From Moraxellaceae bacterium UBA2031 (GTDB taxonomy: Bacteria; Pseudomonadota; Gammaproteobacteria; Pseudomonadales; Moraxellaceae): a stretch of DNA of 64,000 nt. The stretch covers positions 23,158-87,157 of the forward strand of contig DDBN01000081.1 of NCBI GenBank assembly GCA_002333145.1. The letters are read 5' to 3'. The number at the start of each line of letters is the position of its first letter. The first letter of the stretch is position 1. A program made the translations under genes and the position numbers. Below the pieces are notes generated by a model. The model was not told the DNA's origin and did no database searches. It was given only the letters and a program-made list of their open reading frames with translations. Below are positions 9,835-18,834 of the stretch, one piece after another.

Positions 9835-10728
9835 ATGTCATCACGCCCGGCCCTTGCTGGCATTCTGCTTGTTCTGGCATCCGCCATCCTGTTTTCCACC
9901 AAATCAATCTTTATCAAGCTGGCTTATCAAGAGGCTGTTGACCCGGTAACCCTGCTCACACTTCGCCTGATCTTTGCCTTACCGTTCTTTATGGCCATGG
10001 GCTTGCTGACCAGTCATCGGGCAGGCGCCCCTGCCTTGCATCGCCGGGACTGGACCACCATGTTTCTGCTCGGTTTTGCGGGGTATTACCTTTCGTCCCT
10101 GCTCGACTTCATGGGGCTGCAGTACATCAGTGCTGGGCTTGAGCGATTGGTACTATTTCTTTACCCAACCATGACCGTATTAATGACGGCAGTTATCTTT
10201 AAGCGCCCTATCAACGGCATGACATGGGCTGCTATTGCCATCAGCTATATTGGTATGGCGCTGGTTGTCTGGCCGGATATTCACCACGCCAGTGAGCATC
10301 TGGCTCTGGGCATGGTGCTTGTCTTTGGCAGCGCTCTGGCTTATGCCAGCTACCTAGTGGGTTCGGGAGAGATTATTCAGCGCATAGGGGCTAACCGGTT
10401 TACCGGCATCACACTGAGCTTTTCCTGCGTCTGCTGCGCCCTACACTTCTTACTGGTCAATCCATTGAGCGCACTTGTCGTGAGTCACCGAGTACTCGGG
10501 CTGGGCATTACGCTGGCGATTGTTTGTACCGTTCTGCCTGCAACCCTGTTAGCCAACGGGATAAAACGTATTGGCGCCAGTAAGGCCGCGCTGATTGGTG
10601 CCGTCGGGCCTGTAGCAACGCTATATCTTGGCTACAGCGTTTTGAATGAAACCCTGGTGGGGATACAAATGGGGGGGACTGCTCTGGTACTTACCGGAGT
10701 TTTACTGGTTTCCCTGAACAAGGGGTGA
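9835..10728 (+). CDS. EamA/DMT-superfamily transporter
   Basis: A 297-residue inner-membrane protein of about ten hydrophobic helices arranged as two EamA repeats: roughly residues 5-140 (LVLASAILFSTKSIFIKL) and 150-295 (MVLVFGSALAYASYLVGSG). DMT proteins typically export metabolites or amino acids, but the substrate cannot be read from sequence. It is monocistronic and convergent with the YidB-like gene; its end lies in a 7-bp inverted repeat (10725-10731 / 10757-10763) without a T-tract. A second unrelated-looking DMT exporter is at 24.4 kb. Confidence 0.85.
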   Translation: MSSRPALAGILLVLASAILFSTKSIFIKLAYQEAVDPVTLLTLRLIFALPFFMAMGLLTSHRAGAPALHRRDWTTMFLLGFAGYYLSSLLDFMGLQYISAGLERLVLFLYPTMTVLMTAVIFKRPINGMTWAAIAISYIGMALVVWPDIHHASEHLALGMVLVFGSALAYASYLVGSGEIIQRIGANRFTGITLSFSCVCCALHFLLVNPLSALVVSHRVLGLGITLAIVCTVLPATLLANGIKRIGASKAALIGAVGPVATLYLGYSVLNETLVGIQMGGTALVLTGVLLVSLNKG

Positions 10729-10774
10729 GCCCGACATCACTGCGATGATGACATCTGGCTCACACCCATGCTTA

Positions 10775-11173
10775 TTACTTCAGAAAACCCTTCAACAGAT
10801 CAGCGCCCTTGGCCAGCAAGTCGCCCCCCTCTGGCATCTGACCATTAGGTGTCAGCTTACTGACTAAGCCTGGCAGCACCTGAGCGATCTGTGACGCTAC
10901 CTGCTGTGGGTCCACACCCAGCTTGCTGGCAATAACGGCAACCTGCTCACTGCCAAGTACAGCCTGAATCTGCTGCGCCGATACAGGAAGGTTTTCCCCT
11001 GTGCCAACCCAGGAAGCCACAACATCTCCCAGCCCGCCTGACTGAAACTTCTTTAGCAGGCCGTCCAAACCACCATTCTGGCTTAACAACTGTTGGCCCA
11101 ATGCCAGCATATCTGATGCGCCACCTGATTGAGCGCCACCCAGCATCTTGCCGACTTCATCCAGTAATCCCAT
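10775..11173 (-). CDS. YidB-like protein (DUF937 family)
   Basis: A 132-residue protein beginning MGLLDEVGKMLGGAQ, with the family pattern of short amphipathic helices rich in Gly, Gln and Leu (LLKKFQSGGLGDVVASWVG, ENLPVSAQQIQAVLG, SKLGVDPQQVASQIAQVLP). YidB/DUF937 proteins are widespread cytosolic proteins without a settled function. No signal peptide or membrane segment is present. It stands alone between convergent and co-directional genes, and its own SD is AGGAG. Confidence 0.8.
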   Translation of the reverse strand: MGLLDEVGKMLGGAQSGGASDMLALGQQLLSQNGGLDGLLKKFQSGGLGDVVASWVGTGENLPVSAQQIQAVLGSEQVAVIASKLGVDPQQVASQIAQVLPGLVSKLTPNGQMPEGGDLLAKGADLLKGFLK

Positions 11174-11263
11174 GATGCTTCTCCTGAAAATTCAGCTAAC
11201 GGAAAACTAGAATAGACTCCCTTTCTGGAAACATCTACACACACCACACCGCACAAACAAAAA

Positions 11264-11287
11264 GACGACATCCTTGCGGATATCGCC
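11264..11287 (-). terminator. Terminator of the solute-binding-protein gene
   Basis: Imperfect 10-bp stem (8 of 10 paired) with the loop GCAA on the minus strand, followed by TTTTTGTTTG. It lies 25 bp after the stop of the gene at 11313-12431. Confidence 0.6.
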
Positions 11288-11312
11288 TTTTTTCTATCAA
11301 TTGAATATGGAG

Positions 11313-12431
11313 TTATTCATCCTTGAGTGCGCACTCCGCATTCTGTGGCTCATGTCTACAGCGAATCCGTTTAAGCAGCCCCGTCATGCGAGGATCATAA
11401 AAACCCTCACGGGTAAGCTGCAATCGCGCTTCGCGCATCATGCCAAAATATTTTTCTTTATCGGCATCTGACAAGTCCATCCAATACTTTGCCGGAATAT
11501 CCTTCTCCATCGCATCGATCAATTGATAGGCCTGCTCAAGATAGCCAATCGCAAAGTTTCGGATTTTCTGAATTTTATCATCCAGCTCCGGAACTTCCTT
11601 GATGAACTTGTCACGATTAAAAACAATTGCACCGGTCATCATTGTCAGCGGCAAGCGATAGATTGCACCCTTATCCCCTAGGCCACGGTATAGCTCAAAC
11701 GGCCGAAAAGCCAAGGCTGGGGCGGCAATAATATCTACCTGGCCATTATTGAACTTGCCCGCAAAATTGGTAATGTCTGACGCCACAGGCTGTGCGCCAA
11801 GTTGTTGCACCATCTTGGCTTGGGATTTGTCCCACTCCAATACTGCCACTTTCTTACCTGCTGCCTTTTCAATGGAATCGATCTTGCGATCGTTAACCAT
11901 TACATACACCGCACCCAGTGGCACCACACCACCCACTTGGTAAGAGCCGTTAATCATCATCGGTGCTACTTTGGGGTTGGTATACAACACCCTCATGGCA
12001 GAGCGTAGCTGGTCGTAATTTCTCAGCGATCCGACAGAGTCTAAACTCCCGATAAAGAGATTGAACTGCTTGGCGCGTAACGTAGAGATAGCCACTGCAT
12101 CACATTGGCCGGCCTTGAAGTCCTCTGCAGCAACGCGTTCGTCCGTGTAGGCTTTAACCTCAATGAAAACATTCCAGCGTCGCGCTTCCAGAATCATATC
12201 CTTCGCGTATTGAATGGCTGGTCCGTTATTGCCGACAGGGTCAAAGATACAAACTTTAATATTAAGCGGCTTGTCCAACGGCTTAATACCCGTTGCCTCA
12301 GCAAACTGGGCTGCTGTAGGGAGATTCAGCTTCACTCCCTCAACATCAATAGTCCGTGCTTGAACAGGATTAGTCAGAAGCATGGTGGCGATTGCAGCGG
12401 CACACCAACGAATACGAAAGAGTCGGGGCAT
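11313..12431 (-). CDS. Putative periplasmic solute-binding protein (DUF6091-like)
   Basis: A 372-residue secreted protein: signal peptide to about residue 25 (AAAIATMLLTNPVQARTID), then a two-lobed binding-protein pattern, with KVCIFDPVGNNGPAIQYAKD and AGQCDAVAISTLRAKQFNLF resembling TRAP-type (DctP-like) receptors. The C-terminus has a pair of cysteines (CRHEPQNAEC). No TRAP or ABC membrane components are adjacent, so the ligand and any partner transporter are unknown. I believe the family carries the label DUF6091, 'putative solute-binding protein', but this was not checked. Monocistronic, with its own terminator. Confidence 0.7.
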   Translation of the reverse strand: MPRLFRIRWCAAAIATMLLTNPVQARTIDVEGVKLNLPTAAQFAEATGIKPLDKPLNIKVCIFDPVGNNGPAIQYAKDMILEARRWNVFIEVKAYTDERVAAEDFKAGQCDAVAISTLRAKQFNLFIGSLDSVGSLRNYDQLRSAMRVLYTNPKVAPMMINGSYQVGGVVPLGAVYVMVNDRKIDSIEKAAGKKVAVLEWDKSQAKMVQQLGAQPVASDITNFAGKFNNGQVDIIAAPALAFRPFELYRGLGDKGAIYRLPLTMMTGAIVFNRDKFIKEVPELDDKIQKIRNFAIGYLEQAYQLIDAMEKDIPAKYWMDLSDADKEKYFGMMREARLQLTREGFYDPRMTGLLKRIRCRHEPQNAECALKDE

Positions 12432-12582
12432 AAAGCTCTCCTGATCGGGAGGGTTGTTACCTCCCCAGTCTTATTATTATCAAACCATCATAGATGGCTA
12501 TCTGATCAGTAGGATTGACCCTAATGCCAAACCAGTTAGTCACACAAGCAAACTACAAAGTACGGGTAATGGCAGCTTTGGT

Positions 12583-12619
12583 CTATAGAAAAGGCGGCCA
12601 CTGGCCGCCTTTTCTATAG
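12583..12619 (-). terminator. Terminator of lysS
   Basis: Near-perfect 37-nt palindrome: arms of 17 bp (CTATAGAAAAGGCGGCC / GGCCGCCTTTTCTATAG) around a 3-nt loop, directly downstream of lysS. It is symmetric, so it could act in both directions. Confidence 0.85.
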
Positions 12620-12636
12620 TTCTCAATCTACCGCAA

Positions 12637-14151
12637 TCAATGCTCAGGCCGCATATGCGGAAACAAGATAACGTCACGAATACTGGGGGCATTAGTGAAT
12701 ATCATTACCAGTCTGTCGATACCAATGCCTTCTCCTGCCGTAGGAGGAAGGCCGTACTCCAGAGCCCGAATGTAATCAGCGTCGTAGTGCATCGCCTCGT
12801 CATCGCCGGCATCCTTCTCACGCATCTGGTGATGAAAACGCTCTGCCTGATCTTCCGGATCATTCAACTCGGAAAAGCCATTGGCAATCTCACGGCCACC
12901 AATGAAAAATTCGAATCGATCCGTGATGAACTCATTATGGTCATTGCGACGAGCCAGCGGCGACACTTCTGCAGGGTATTCGGTAATGAAGGTTGGCTGA
13001 CGTAGCTGAGCCTCCACCGTTTCCTCAAAAATAATAGTGTGTAGCTTACCGATGCCCCAGATGGGCTTCACGGCCATCTTGAGCTTGCTGCGAATAATCT
13101 CGGCAGCCTGATCAATATCCCAAAGCTGCTCGCGGGTCAGGTCAGTGTTGTACTTCAGGATGGAGTCGACCATCGATATCCGCTCGAAAGGCTGACCAAA
13201 ATCGAACACCTCGCCTTGGTACTCTACTTCTGTGTTACCGAGGATATCTTCAGCCAATGTACGCAGCATGGCTTCAGTTAAATCCATCAGATCACGGTAA
13301 TCCGCATAGGCTTGATAAAACTCGATCATGGTAAATTCCGGATTATGACGGGCAGACACCCCCTCATTACGGAAATTACGGTTGATCTCGAATACACGCT
13401 CGAAGCCACCCACCACCAGACGCTTTAAGTAAAGCTCAGGAGCGATACGCAGAAACAAAGGCATATCAAGAGCATTGTGATGCGTATTAAATGGCTTGGC
13501 TGCCGCGCCACCCGGAATCACATGCATCATTGGAGTTTCAACTTCCATGAAGTCACGATTCGTCATAAAGCGGCGAATACCCTCGACGACCTGAGAGCGA
13601 ATACGAAAAGTACGACGCGTATCCTCGCTCATAATGAGATCGACATATCGCTGACGGTATTTCATCTCCTGATCCGTCATGCCATGAAATTTTTCAGGCA
13701 ATGGACGCAGAGACTTGGTCAGCAAGCGTAGCTCTTCAACATGCACCGAAAGTTCACCCGTCTTGGTCTTAAAGACATAGCCACGAGCACCAACGATGTC
13801 ACCAATATCCCACTTCTTAAAGCTGGAATAGGTTTCTTCGCCCACTGCATCACGGGAAATATAGAGCTGAGTGCGGCCCGTCATATCTTGAATAGTAGTG
13901 AAACTAGCCTTGCCCATGACGCGCTTGAGCATGATGCGACCAGCCACCGAAAAGAATTGCTTGTCGGCTTCTAGCACATCATTTTCCATGCTGCCGAAAC
14001 GATTCTGCAGGTCGGTGCAGTAGGCATCACGACGGAAATCATTTGGAAAGGCTTGGCCGGCTTCACGCAGTTCGGCGAGCTTCTGCTTACGCTCAGCGAT
14101 CAGCTTATTCTCATCAATATGCACTTCGGTGTTTTGCGGCTGTTCGCTCAT
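12637..14151 (-). CDS. lysS: Lysyl-tRNA synthetase, class II
   Basis: Charges tRNA-Lys. The 504 residues match the bacterial class II enzyme: an N-terminal OB-fold anticodon-binding domain (about 60-170, with [16 protein letters not shown]) and a catalytic domain with motif 2 ([20 protein letters not shown]) and motif 3 ([11 protein letters not shown]) near the C-terminus. It follows prfB by 74 bp on the same strand, the prfB-lysS arrangement seen in E. coli and many gammaproteobacteria. Confidence 0.98.
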   Translation of the reverse strand: MSEQPQNTEVHIDENKLIAERKQKLAELREAGQAFPNDFRRDAYCTDLQNRFGSMENDVLEADKQFFSVAGRIMLKRVMGKASFTTIQDMTGRTQLYISRDAVGEETYSSFKKWDIGDIVGARGYVFKTKTGELSVHVEELRLLTKSLRPLPEKFHGMTDQEMKYRQRYVDLIMSEDTRRTFRIRSQVVEGIRRFMTNRDFMEVETPMMHVIPGGAAAKPFNTHHNALDMPLFLRIAPELYLKRLVVGGFERVFEINRNFRNEGVSARHNPEFTMIEFYQAYADYRDLMDLTEAMLRTLAEDILGNTEVEYQGEVFDFGQPFERISMVDSILKYNTDLTREQLWDIDQAAEIIRSKLKMAVKPIWGIGKLHTIIFEETVEAQLRQPTFITEYPAEVSPLARRNDHNEFITDRFEFFIGGREIANGFSELNDPEDQAERFHHQMREKDAGDDEAMHYDADYIRALEYGLPPTAGEGIGIDRLVMIFTNAPSIRDVILFPHMRPEH

Positions 14152-14225
14152 GTCTTCTACCTTTTTGCTCTCCCCTTCGCGCTTGAAGGTGGAGAAAAAA
14201 TCACACGCCCGTCAGATGTCGACGG

Positions 14226-15321
14226 TTACAGACCCATCTTTAGCGAGGCTTCGATAAACTCATCGATGTCGCCATCCAGCACCGCATTGGGATTAGAGCT
14301 TTCAATATTGCTGCGCAAATCCTTTACGCGGGACTGATCCAACACATAAGAACGGATCTGACTGCCCCAGCCCACATCCGACTTAGTTTCTTCCAGAGCC
14401 TGCTTGCTGGCATTACGCTTTAATACTTCCAGCTCATAGAGCTTGGCACGCAGTAATTTCCATGCGCGATCACGGTTGGCATGCTGAGAGCGTTCGTTCT
14501 GCACCGCTACCACAGTATTCGTTGGAATATGTGTCAAACGCACAGCGGAGTCGGTCTTGTTAATATGCTGACCGCCCGCACCGGAGGCCCGATAGGTATC
14601 CGTTCGCACATCTGATGGATTGATATCAATTTCGATATTGTCGTCGACTTCTGGGGAGACAAATACCGATGAGAAAGAGGTGTGTCGACGATTACCGGAA
14701 TCGTAGGGCGACTTACGCACTAAACGGTGCACACCTGTTTCGGTACGCAGCCAGCCAAAGGCATACGCACCTTCGACACGAATGGTCGCGGACTTGATTC
14801 CCGCAACATCACCGTCAGACACTTCCATGATCTCACCCTTAAAACCATGGCGATCAATCCAGCGCAGGTACATGCGGAACAGCATGCTGGCCCAGTCTTG
14901 GGCTTCGGTACCACCGGCACCGGCCTGGATGTCGATAAAACAGTTACTTGGGTCCATCTCACCCGCAAACATGCGGCGAAACTCAAGATCGGCTACGGCT
15001 TTCTCAAGGCTATTGAGCTCGGTGTCAACATCTGACAACGTGCCTTCGTCATCCTCTTCCTCTGCCAGGTCCAACAGGTCTTTGGCATCAACGAGACCAA
15101 TAACGAGCCGATCAAGGGTTAGCACTACTCCCTCCAAATCCGCTCGCTCCTTGCCGATGGCCTGAGCCTTTTCCGGGTCATTCCAAAGCGTAGGATCTTC
15201 GAGCTCACGCATCACCTCTTCGAGGCGCTCTTTTTTCAGATCATAGTCAAAGGTACCCCCTGAGCGATGCAGCGCGCTCGGAGAGGTCCTTGATGCGGTT
15301 TAGATACGGATTAATTTCCAT
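14226..15321 (-). CDS. prfB: Peptide chain release factor 2, with programmed +1 frameshift
   Basis: RF2 releases peptides at UAA and UGA. The gene must be read as two frames: ATG at 15321 and 24 codons to CTT (15252-15250), then an in-frame TGA (15249-15247), followed by a +1 shift that skips one T and continues GAC-TAT-GAT to the stop at 14226. That gives 364 residues, one fewer than E. coli RF2. The catalytic GGQ is present (YRASGAGGQ, about residues 249-251), with Ala at the position equivalent to E. coli 246. The stop-recognition tripeptide reads SPY instead of the usual SPF (about 204-206). Confidence 0.96.
15246..15261 (-). promoter_or_regulatory. prfB +1 frameshift site
   Basis: On the minus strand: an internal SD-like AGGGGG (15261-15256), then TAC, then the slippery CTT-TGA-C (15252-15246). 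This is the classical autoregulatory site. When RF2 is scarce, ribosomes pause at UGA and slip +1 on CUU-U, so more RF2 is made. Every element is visible. Confidence 0.97.
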
Positions 15322-15406
15322 AGGAAAAAGGGCGGCGAATGGATTAAGGGCGCGGATTGTACCGGATGCGCACAAAACCGGCCACAACGAGTCTTACGGA
15401 AACAAA

Positions 15407-15428
15407 ACCGGCCGCATAAGCGACCGGT
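15407..15428 (-). terminator. Terminator of the small membrane-protein gene
   Basis: Stem of 9 bp with one G-U pair (ACCGGTCGC / GCGGCCGGT on the minus strand), TTAT loop, followed by TTTGTTT. It lies 50 bp downstream of the 49-codon gene and supports that gene being transcribed. A second copy of ACAAAACCGGCC (15372-15383) lies 30 bp away. Confidence 0.6.
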
Positions 15429-15477
15429 AAGAGGCAGGATTCAGCGTCCCTGCACACGAACTATTTCAGGAGCGGCG

Positions 15478-15627
15478 TCAGGACCAAGGTTCGACGCTGG
15501 CAGGTGCGCTCACTTCTTGGCGCGCTGAGTCGTTATTAAAAAAGGTAACTATGACGGTGCCATAAGCCATGGCCATGGCGAGCAGACTCACGGATAACGT
15601 CCGAGCAGCCTGTTGCAGGGTAATCAT
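15478..15627 (-). CDS. Small single-span membrane protein, 49 residues
   Basis: Short gene between recJ and prfB. The ATG at 15627 has a good SD (GGAG, 6 nt away). The product has a polar N-terminus (ITLQQAARTL), one hydrophobic span of about 20 residues (SVSLLAMAMAYGTVIVTFF) and a polar tail. I do not recognise it. The frame stays open upstream to 15738, but that extension has no SD and an unlikely composition. A hairpin with a T-tract downstream supports expression. The span could equally be an uncleaved signal anchor. Confidence 0.5.
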   Translation of the reverse strand: MITLQQAARTLSVSLLAMAMAYGTVIVTFFNNDSARQEVSAPASVEPWS

Positions 15628-15832
15628 GATGATCTCCAATCGTTCAATCGTACCGCCCGGAACAAACCTAATGGTGAAATCAGGACCCGAACGGCTAGCC
15701 GGTTCACAGAAGCCAGATGGCTCCAGACCGGTGATCAAATAATAACCGAAAACACCCCTGAATGACAGGCAGGGCGGTTACCGACTGTAAAGAGAACAAT
15801 TTTTATTCATATAAATCAATTATTTATATGGA

Positions 15833-17560
15833 TTAGAGTGGCTCCATGTACTCCACCCGCAACTGCAAAGAGCGGCTGCCTCGGAACTCATTGATATCCA
15901 GCCGGTAGACGAGGCGTACTTTTTTTGACGAATTAGGCCACTGTGCACGATCCACATTAAAGGCAATCGCATCAAAAATACGGTTCGACGCAGGGTGAGC
16001 CACACTCATTTTGATGTGTTTCTCCTTGAGTACCTTTTGCTCCAAGCAGTGAAAGTCACCATGAAACATTGGCTCAGGGAAGCCCTGCCCCCACGGCCCT
16101 GCCTCACGCAAGACATCCGCAAATGGCTCGGTAAAGCAATCTGCCGGCAGCTCGCCGTCAGAGTACAGCACTGGTTCCAAGTCCTCAGGATTAACCACAT
16201 CACCCACTGCCTTGTTGAAGGCTGCACGAAACGCCTCCAGACGTGCTACAGGCAAGGTGAGGCCTGCTGCCATGGCATGACCACCAAAGCGTGTAATAAG
16301 GCCTGGATTTCGCGCTGCCACGGTATCCAGCACATCCCTTATATGCACACCCGGAATGGATCTGGCAGACCCCTTAAGCTCATCAGAGCCAGGTGCTGAC
16401 GATGCAAACGCAATTACTGGGCGATGAAATCGTTCCTTGAGACGGCCCGCCAAAATACCGACTACGCCTTGATGCCAGTCGCGATGGAAAAGTGTTAGCC
16501 CAAAGGGCAGCGCTTCCTTGTCCAGCGAAAACGTCTGCAGCACATGCATGGCCTCTTTTTGCATGCTGCCTTCGATCTGCCGCCGTTCGATGTTGAGCCC
16601 GTCCAGCTCAGACGCATATTGCCGTGCAAGATCTACCGAACCTGTCAGCAAGCATTCAATGCCTTGCGACATATCATCCAAGCGCCCTGCTGCATTCAGT
16701 CGTGGAGCCACTTGAAACCCAAGATCCGTCGCCACCAATTGTGCCGGCTGCTTGCTTGCGATATCCAATAGTGCCGTGATGCCGGGCCGGCAACGCCCCG
16801 CACGAATACGGTTAAGGCCCTGATGCACCAGAACACGGTTATTGGCGTCCAATGGCACCACATCTGCCACCGTACCCAATGCAACCAAGTCCAGATAGTC
16901 CGCCATGGCTGGCTCAGGAATATTCATGGTGGTAAACCAACCCTGCTCCTTCATGCGCGTGCGAAAGCACGAGAGCAGGTAAAAGACCACGCCAACGCCG
17001 GCCAGGTTTTTACTGAGAAATACGCAGCCGGGCTGATTGGGATTAAGAATGGCTGCCGCTTCCGGCAATACAGCGCCCGGTAGGTGGTGATCTGTGACCA
17101 ACACCTTCATCCCTAGCGCATTGGCCGCTGCCACGCCCTCGAGACTGGAAATACCGTTATCAACCGTCACAATCAGATAAGGCGTTTTGGTTGCGTGCGC
17201 CAACTCAACAATTTCAGGCGTCAGCCCATATCCATAGGTAAAGCGATTGGGCACCAGATAATCAATCACAGCACCCATGGCACGCAGCACCAGCACCGCC
17301 AGCACCGTGCTGGTAGCACCATCCGCATCAAAGTCTCCCACCACCAGAATCCGTTGCTTTTCTTTTAAGGCAACTTCAAGCAAATCCAGTGCAGCTTCCA
17401 TGCCTTTGAGTTGAGGTGCGTGTAAGCCTTGAAGATTGCGAATCAAATCATTTGAGGATTGCACTCCACGAGCGGCATAAATATGTGCCAGAACGGGATG
17501 CAGCCCATTAAGTGCATCAGGAGCAGAAGCATTAGTGCGTAAACGTATTATTTTCTTCAT
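15833..17560 (-). CDS. recJ: Single-stranded-DNA-specific 5'-3' exonuclease RecJ
   Basis: Degrades 5' single strands in recombination and mismatch repair. The DHH-family motifs appear in order: DFDADGATST, VDNGISS, DHHLPG, then the DHHA1 motif GGHAMAAGL, with the C-terminal OB fold after it. The frame is open to a TTG at 17602, but the ATG at 17560 (MKKIIRLR) gives 575 residues, close to E. coli RecJ (577). An AT-rich inverted repeat (15808-15816 / 15822-15830) lies just past the stop and may be a weak terminator. Confidence 0.96.
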   Translation of the reverse strand: MKKIIRLRTNASAPDALNGLHPVLAHIYAARGVQSSNDLIRNLQGLHAPQLKGMEAALDLLEVALKEKQRILVVGDFDADGATSTVLAVLVLRAMGAVIDYLVPNRFTYGYGLTPEIVELAHATKTPYLIVTVDNGISSLEGVAAANALGMKVLVTDHHLPGAVLPEAAAILNPNQPGCVFLSKNLAGVGVVFYLLSCFRTRMKEQGWFTTMNIPEPAMADYLDLVALGTVADVVPLDANNRVLVHQGLNRIRAGRCRPGITALLDIASKQPAQLVATDLGFQVAPRLNAAGRLDDMSQGIECLLTGSVDLARQYASELDGLNIERRQIEGSMQKEAMHVLQTFSLDKEALPFGLTLFHRDWHQGVVGILAGRLKERFHRPVIAFASSAPGSDELKGSARSIPGVHIRDVLDTVAARNPGLITRFGGHAMAAGLTLPVARLEAFRAAFNKAVGDVVNPEDLEPVLYSDGELPADCFTEPFADVLREAGPWGQGFPEPMFHGDFHCLEQKVLKEKHIKMSVAHPASNRIFDAIAFNVDRAQWPNSSKKVRLVYRLDINEFRGSRSLQLRVEYMEPL

Positions 17561-17641
17561 AGGGGCAATTCTACCGAGCGATATGGATTCACCGGGGCAC
17601 AATCAAAGACGCATCGACACCATCACCGTATAAAGCAAAAA

Positions 17642-17659
17642 GCCCGGCAATAGCCGGGC
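17642..17659 (-). terminator. Terminator of thrC
   Basis: Stem GCCCGGC / GCCGGGC with a 4-nt AATA loop, flanked by A5 on one side and CTTTTT on the other. It lies 18 bp after the thrC stop and ends the hom-thrC unit; it also separates it from recJ. Confidence 0.8.
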
Positions 17660-17677
17660 CTTTTTATTCAGCATGAA

Positions 17678-18763
17678 TCAGCCCTGCATCGATGCCAGAA
17701 TGGCTGACTTCACTTGATCCAGTGTCGCATCAATGGTCTTGAGGACAGCAGTGCTGCACTGGCCAATAGCCGTATCAGGATCCTTCAGGCCATTACCGGT
17801 CAGTGTGCAAACCACTTTGGAGCCTTCAGGAATTTTGCCGGACTTAATGTCACGAATGGCACCACCCAGTGATGCGGCAGATGCCGGCTCACAGAACACA
17901 CCTTCGTACATGGCCAGCATGCGCTGAGTATCCAGAATTTCTTGATCAGGTAACTCATCAAACCAGCCGCCTGATTCCTTCTGCAAGGCCCATGCCTTAT
18001 CCCACGATTGTGGATTGCCGATACGAATAGCCGTAGCAACCGTTTCAGGATTCATCACCGGACCACCGCGCATGAATGGTGCAGAGCCGGCAGCCTGATA
18101 ACCCAACATTTTTGGTCGGCTATTAACAAGGCCACGCTCGTGATACTCGCTGTATCCCATCCAGTGTGCCGTGATGTTACCGGCATTACCCACAGGCAGG
18201 CAGTGATAGTCCGGCGCAAAGCCTAGCTCTTCCACAATTTCGAATGCGGCCGTTTTCTGGCCCTGCAAGCGATAAGGGTTGATAGAGTTAACGATGGTGA
18301 CGGGTGCATGAGTGGCCACTTGCTTCACCAACTCCATACCTTCATCGAAATTGCCACGAATCTGCAGAGTGATAGCGCCATACATCATGGCCTGGGCTAA
18401 CTTGCCCATGGCAATCTTGCCTTCTGGAATGAGCACGAAAGCAGTAATGCCTGCACGGGCCGCATACGCTGCGGCAGCAGCCGACGTATTACCGGTAGAA
18501 GCGCAGATGATGGCTTTGCTGCCCGCTTCCACAGCCTTGGTCACGGCCATGGTCATGCCGCGGTCCTTGAAGGAACCAGTTGGGTTCAAACCTTCGTATT
18601 TCACATAGATGTCGACATCCTTGCCAATCATCTTTGGTATGTTTTGCAGCTTGATGAGCGGCGTATTGCCCTCACCCAGTGAAATCAGGCGCGTGTCATC
18701 AGACACCGGCAGATGGTCACGGTACTTGTTGATAAGGCCGGTGTAGCGATTGCCAAAGTTCAT
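17678..18763 (-). CDS. thrC: Threonine synthase
   Basis: PLP enzyme converting O-phosphohomoserine to threonine, the last step of the pathway. The PLP lysine is K66 in NPTGSFKDRGM, and the phosphate-binding loop follows (CASTGNTSAAAAAYAARAG). At 361 residues it is the shorter type found in Pseudomonas and Gram-positives rather than the ~430-residue E. coli type. It follows hom by 71 bp on the same strand, so homoserine dehydrogenase and threonine synthase are probably co-transcribed. Confidence 0.96.
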   Translation of the reverse strand: MNFGNRYTGLINKYRDHLPVSDDTRLISLGEGNTPLIKLQNIPKMIGKDVDIYVKYEGLNPTGSFKDRGMTMAVTKAVEAGSKAIICASTGNTSAAAAAYAARAGITAFVLIPEGKIAMGKLAQAMMYGAITLQIRGNFDEGMELVKQVATHAPVTIVNSINPYRLQGQKTAAFEIVEELGFAPDYHCLPVGNAGNITAHWMGYSEYHERGLVNSRPKMLGYQAAGSAPFMRGGPVMNPETVATAIRIGNPQSWDKAWALQKESGGWFDELPDQEILDTQRMLAMYEGVFCEPASAASLGGAIRDIKSGKIPEGSKVVCTLTGNGLKDPDTAIGQCSTAVLKTIDATLDQVKSAILASMQG

Positions 18764-18834
18764 GTCTGTGTCTCGCTCAAGCTGACGTACAAAAAATCAT
18801 CTGCACATACCTCCGAATGAGGCGTGCAACTCAA

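Noticed and set aside
15372..15413. Two copies of ACAAAACCGGCC 30 bp apart, considered as a repeat array
   Set aside because: Only two copies; the second is part of a terminator stem, so the similarity may be chance.
15808..15830. AT-rich inverted repeat CATATAAAT-N5-ATTTATATG after recJ as an attachment or mobile-element end
   Set aside because: No partner copy, no integrase nearby, and it sits directly after the recJ stop; a weak terminator is the simpler reading.
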